DNA of 10,315 nucleotides from an uncultured Bacteroidales bacterium (lineage in GTDB: Bacteria; Bacteroidota; Bacteroidia; Bacteroidales; Paludibacteraceae): positions 1 through 10,315 of the forward strand of contig CAIQOG010000154.1 in the NCBI GenBank assembly GCA_903873355.1, written 5' to 3'. Positions 7,405-10,315 of the stretch are shown here, piece after piece. How positions within the stretch are numbered: position 1 is the stretch's first letter; the number at the start of each line of letters is the position of its first letter. The translations under genes and the position numbers were made by a program. The notes below the pieces were generated by a model. The model made no database searches. It had not been told where the DNA came from and saw only the letters and a list, made by a program, of their open reading frames with translations.

Positions 7405-7496
7405 ATGACTGAAAGTCATACATACTATCAACCCAATGGCAACGCCTTGGGTATATAACTAAACATACAAAACAGCACCCCGAAGGGGCTACATAG
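7405..7496 (+). repeat. Left three-hairpin REP-like repeat
   Basis: Three hairpins in series: ATGACT-GAA-AGTCAT (7405-7419); ACCCAA-T-GGC-AAC-GCC-TTGGGT (7431-7452); and CCCC-GAA-GGGG (7478-7488), ending in ACATAG. Read on the opposite strand, the sequence after the transposase gene repeats the same order with equal spacing (22 bases between the second and third hairpins). Confidence 0.82.
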
Positions 7497-7507
7497 AAAA
7501 CAATACT

Positions 7508-7954
7508 ATGTCACAATCATTATCCAAACTATACATACATATTGTGTTTCACACAAAGTATAATCAGGATTTGATAAAATCGGATGTTGAAAGCGAATTA
7601 CATGCTTATTTTGGAGGTATTCTCAAGGCAAATAAGTCCGTTCCCATAGCAATAAACGGTGTAGAAAATCACGTTCATATTCTCTGCATTATGTCCAAAA
7701 ACATTGCATTGGCAGACCTGTTGGAAGAATTGAAACGCAATAGTAGTCGATGGATAAAAACAAAAGGAGTTGATTATACCGATTTTGCATGGCAAGGAGG
7801 ATACGGAGGATTTTCAGTAAGTCAGAGTAAAGTAGATGTTGTAAAGAGATATATCGAAAACCAGAAAGAACATCATAAAACTGAATCTTTCAAAGAGGAG
7901 TACATCAGATTTTTGAAGGAATATGGTGTTGATTATAACGAAGATTATCTGTAG
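7508..7954 (+). CDS. REP-associated (IS200-like) Y1 transposase
   Basis: A 148-aa HUH single-strand DNA transposase of the Y1_Tnp family. HUH motif HVH (His55, His57) in NGVENHVHILC; catalytic tyrosine probably Tyr115 in VVKRYIENQKEHH; the family-typical FAWQGGYGGFSVS at 93-105. Such enzymes cut and rejoin single-stranded DNA through a tyrosine-DNA bond at hairpin ends. The C-terminal extension (FKEEYIRFLKEYGVDYNEDYL) is typical of the Bacteroidetes RAYT-like branch. Length is normal and the key residues are present, so it looks intact. It is transcribed from the promoter at 7362-7392 and flanked on both sides by inverted repeats that are its likely substrates. Assignment to RAYT rather than classical IS200 rests on those repeats. 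Confidence 0.93.
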   Translation: MSQSLSKLYIHIVFHTKYNQDLIKSDVESELHAYFGGILKANKSVPIAINGVENHVHILCIMSKNIALADLLEELKRNSSRWIKTKGVDYTDFAWQGGYGGFSVSQSKVDVVKRYIENQKEHHKTESFKEEYIRFLKEYGVDYNEDYL

Positions 7955-7964
7955 ACATAACATT

Positions 7965-8054
7965 TTATGTTGCCCCTTTAGGGCGTTGATGCCATCGGGC
8001 ATATTATCCCGGGGCGTTGCCACCGGGTTAATGATATGTCAGGCTTTCAGCCTG
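7965..8054 (-). repeat. Right three-hairpin REP-like repeat
   Basis: In inverted orientation to the left copy. Read on plus: GCCC/GGGC hairpin (7972-7984), CCCGG-GGC-GTT-GCC-A-CCGGG (8008-8027) and CAGGCT-TTC-AGCCTG (8040-8054). Arms differ from the left copy but with compensating changes, for example ACCCAA/TTGGGT against CCCGG/CCGGG, so pairing is kept. A further ATGCC/GGCAT stem lies in the spacer (7989-8002). An ACATAA/TTATGT stem (7955-7970) lies directly after the transposase stop. Confidence 0.82.
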
Positions 8055-8108
8055 AAGAGATAGTAAGATTGAAGTTTCCAGTGAGCTTATGAGTGATTCA
8101 TCAGATGA

Positions 8109-8127
8109 GTAGTACATGCAGTGCTAC
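8109..8127. other. Small hairpin between repeat and terminator
   Basis: GTAGTAC (8109-8115) pairs with GTGCTAC (8121-8127) with one G-U pair and a 5-base loop. The rest of 8055-8150 shows no gene or other signal. Confidence 0.35.
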
Positions 8128-8153
8128 AAAAGTACTATACATACAAACTTATC

Positions 8154-8202
8154 CCCCCGCAATTTATCCCGATGTTTATTGGGAGGGTTCGGGGGCTTTT
8201 TT
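8154..8202 (+). terminator. Terminator-like hairpin after the transposase unit
   Basis: CCCCCG (8154-8159) pairs with CGGGGG (8190-8195) and encloses a second stem TCCCGAT/ATTGGGA (8167-8173 with 8178-8184, GTTT loop). Six T follow at 8197-8202. It should stop transcripts from the transposase unit before the restriction-modification gene. It may also be a copy of a genomic palindromic repeat. Confidence 0.65.
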
Positions 8203-8287
8203 ATGGTGTATTTTCTTCTTTCCGGATTAACCGAAAACCGCATAAATATAGATATTTTTGTTTATTTTAAAATAAAAGGAAAAATGA

Positions 8288-8318
8288 TTGGCAGTGTTAA
8301 ATATGTTTTTTATCTTTG
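8288..8318 (+). promoter_or_regulatory. Promoter of the restriction-modification gene
   Basis: TTG (8288-8290), a 20-base spacer and TATCTTTG (8311-8318) match the Bacteroidetes pattern. Start near 8325, giving a leader of about 55 bases. The sequence from 8256 to 8320 closely resembles 7334 to 7394 ahead of the transposase. Confidence 0.62.
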
Positions 8319-8379
8319 GAGAGTTTTAATTGATTTCCTATTATTCTATATTTACCCTTAGAAATAAACTACAAAATAA

Positions 8380-10315
8380 ATGATTGAAGAAATACAGGGA
8401 ATAAAGAAATATATTACAAGCAATTCGAACGAAGATGCTAAACGACACTTGATTTATCCTTTCTTTAAAGAAGTATTTGGTGATAAATTCAAAACTGAAT
8501 CTGATGCTTTTGGAGCTGACACCTACATTAAAGGTGAATTAGTTGTTGAATTGAAATCGAAATATGATCAATGGTTATCAGGATTTTATCAGGCATTACA
8601 TTATTCAAAAAAAGGGTTGAGTTTTGGTGCTATCTGTGTAATTACCAAAGATTTTATCGGTTTATGGAAGTTGGATCAATTGCCTGATTATGTCAAAAAG
8701 TTGGCATCATATAGCGATGCACAAAAAGCTCCAAACGAAATTGGAGTGACTAATGCCAACAAAACTTCAAAAGGACAGGCATCAGAGATTTTGAAAACTG
8801 CGTTATTCAGAATAAATGCCAAAGAATATGATGGATTATTTTCGGAAGAGAAAAACATTATCACTGCCCTATATGAGTTTCTGAAAGTTCTAAAAAATCT
8901 TGATTCAAATAGAATACAAATAAATACATACGATTTTATTAATCACATTGAATCACTTAAAAAGTTTTATGATGACCCGCTTGATGCTGTACATTGTTTT
9001 TATGCAGTTGTAGGTTTCTGGGATATTACTTCAATAGTGGTCGATAATGATGAAGAAGATAACGATGTACAAGTGGTAAGCCAAAAAACTGGAAGAATAA
9101 GTGAGCAGATTTCAATTAAACCAAAACACAAACCGGAATTCAAAAAGTTTATCGAAAGTCATTATATATTCACTAACGAAGGTTCAGGCTTAACTCCCGA
9201 TTATTATTTTAGCCGTTTCGACGAGGTGTTGAGTATCATAAAGCCGGAATATGCCAAACAACACGGTATTTTCTTTACCGACATCAACCTTAGTAAATTT
9301 GCACTTTGGTTTGTACACGAAAACTTTGAAAAGAAACTGAGTGACAAGTATATAGTTTTTGATCCGGCTGGTGGTTCGGGCAACTTAGTTACCAGTTGGC
9401 GCGGACATTTAAAGCACAAAATTGTTTCAGAATTACAGCCCGATTTATTACGCACTATCGAAAGGCGTATGCGCCTTACAGTTCAGGATGACGTAGAATT
9501 ACTTCAAGCAGGATTTACAATCATACCTAAAACATCAGATAATGAGGGGTTGAATTTCCTCGACCGTTCGGCAAAAGATTATGTGGATATTCTGAAACGG
9601 GTGCTTCACGAAAAAAACGTGGAATTGGATAAACCTATTGCCTTTTTACTTAATCCACCCTACAAAAATACGGATGAAAAACAGGAAGCACGTGAAAAAC
9701 AGAATGCTAATTACGTAATAGATAAAGATATTTTAGCTCTCACGGGTGAAGATGCAGGGAAAGAACGGTATCTGGCATTTTTGGGACAAATTGTAAACAT
9801 AGCCAAATTACAAAATGTAGAAGATAGTGAGCTGAAACCCATACTAATGATTTTTACGCCAACCTCGTGGCTTATACCACGCCCAACCTATATCCCTTTC
9901 CGCAAAGTGTTTGATAAGTATTTTAAATACGAAAATGGATTTATTGTTACCGGAAAAGAGTTTTTTAAATTAGATGGTAAATGGCCACTTTCATTCACTA
10001 TTTGGAGTTATAATTATGATGTAGAAGGAAACAAAAACAAAATAAAGCTAAAAGACTTTTCCTACTTCACTAAAAAGAGTTTGACTATTAACTGGGATGC
10101 TAGTTTGGAAGATATTCAAAATGAACTTAAACCTATTATTAAAAATGCAAAAACAATTAATTTCACGAATAAATCACAACCTATTAAAGATTGGACAGCA
10201 CAAACAATGTACGATTTTAAAAGAAGTTTAACAAAATCAGAGAAAAACTCAAATGAAATATGTGGTGGATTGCCATTAAATGATGAAAGAAGGAAAAATC
10301 AAAAGACATATGGAA
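8380..10315 (+). CDS. Type IIG-like restriction enzyme/N6-adenine methyltransferase, partial
   Basis: Open from ATG at 8380 to the window edge; 645 codons seen, C-terminus missing. The N-terminal part (about 20-105) looks like a PD-(D/E)XK nuclease: Asp47 in GADTYIKG, then Glu57-Leu-Lys59 in VVELKSK, with a following FYQALHY. A helical linker spans about 110-270. Then comes an Eco57I/N6-adenine methyltransferase: FFTDINLSKFALWFV (296-310, motif X-like), FDPAGGSGNLV (motif I, 327-337) and NPPY (motif IV, 425-428). It should methylate adenine within a target site and, if the nuclease is active, cut unmodified DNA. A target-recognition domain is expected beyond about residue 500 and downstream. 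An accessory methylase of a multi-gene defence system is possible. The start is the first ATG after the promoter, with an A-rich leader (ACAAAATAA). Confidence 0.88.
   Translation, partial: MIEEIQGIKKYITSNSNEDAKRHLIYPFFKEVFGDKFKTESDAFGADTYIKGELVVELKSKYDQWLSGFYQALHYSKKGLSFGAICVITKDFIGLWKLDQLPDYVKKLASYSDAQKAPNEIGVTNANKTSKGQASEILKTALFRINAKEYDGLFSEEKNIITALYEFLKVLKNLDSNRIQINTYDFINHIESLKKFYDDPLDAVHCFYAVVGFWDITSIVVDNDEEDNDVQVVSQKTGRISEQISIKPKHKPEFKKFIESHYIFTNEGSGLTPDYYFSRFDEVLSIIKPEYAKQHGIFFTDINLSKFALWFVHENFEKKLSDKYIVFDPAGGSGNLVTSWRGHLKHKIVSELQPDLLRTIERRMRLTVQDDVELLQAGFTIIPKTSDNEGLNFLDRSAKDYVDILKRVLHEKNVELDKPIAFLLNPPYKNTDEKQEAREKQNANYVIDKDILALTGEDAGKERYLAFLGQIVNIAKLQNVEDSELKPILMIFTPTSWLIPRPTYIPFRKVFDKYFKYENGFIVTGKEFFKLDGKWPLSFTIWSYNYDVEGNKNKIKLKDFSYFTKKSLTINWDASLEDIQNELKPIIKNAKTINFTNKSQPIKDWTAQTMYDFKRSLTKSEKNSNEICGGLPLNDERRKNQKTYG

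Larger units (their letters stand above)
7405..8054 (+). mobile_element. RAYT transposase unit with inverted REP-like ends
   Basis: The Y1 transposase gene sits between two inverted copies of one roughly 90-base composite palindromic repeat (7405-7496 and 8054-7965). This is the arrangement expected of a REP-associated tyrosine transposase with its own REP elements. No tnpB-like gene accompanies it. Whether the unit still moves, or only spreads its repeats, cannot be told from one copy. No clear target duplication is seen. Confidence 0.7.

Noticed and set aside
8116..8361. Plus-strand frame of 81 codons
   Set aside because: It runs through the terminator hairpin and the promoter of the next gene. 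Its apparent hydrophobicity comes from AT-rich noncoding sequence.

Overview
The window looks like Bacteroidetes, most likely Bacteroidales. Four of the intergenic regions carry the promoter pattern of that phylum (TTG, 19-20 bases, TAnnTTTG), and the genes have no clear Shine-Dalgarno sequences. The gaps are filled with the CCCCTAAAGGGG-type palindromes common in this phylum. A single-chain pyruvate:ferredoxin oxidoreductase points to an anaerobic or fermentative life style.

Left part (1-2914): a minus-strand metallo-beta-lactamase/beta-CASP nuclease and a plus-strand AAA_14/DUF4143-type ATPase are transcribed divergently from a 256-base gap. The promoter on the nuclease side fixes its start at 1479 rather than 1503. 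On the ATPase side a perfect 9-base inverted repeat overlaps the -33 element and looks like an operator. The ATPase has Gln where the Walker B glutamate is expected.

Middle (2914-6725): a cluster of palindromic repeats, two direct and two inverted, fills the space before nifJ. The nifJ gene is complete, with all twelve iron-sulfur cysteines and the thiamine diphosphate site, and ends at a strong intrinsic terminator.

Accessory part (6726-8379): about 780 bases without a firm gene come first. They hold a foldable segment, nine tandem 21-base units bounded by a 13-base inverted repeat, and a minus-strand heptad-repeat reading frame broken by one in-frame TGA. Next comes a REP-associated (RAYT/IS200-like) Y1 transposase bracketed by two inverted, collinear copies of a roughly 90-base three-hairpin repeat. 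It is followed by a terminator and by a second copy of the promoter module found ahead of the transposase.

Right end (8380-10315): the first 645 codons of a large gene open to the window edge. It joins a PD-(D/E)XK nuclease-like N-terminus to an Eco57I/N6-adenine methyltransferase, and so looks like a type IIG-style restriction-modification enzyme. It lies next to the transposase unit, which fits a variable locus. The core metabolic genes on the left and the accessory genes on the right show no evident functional link.
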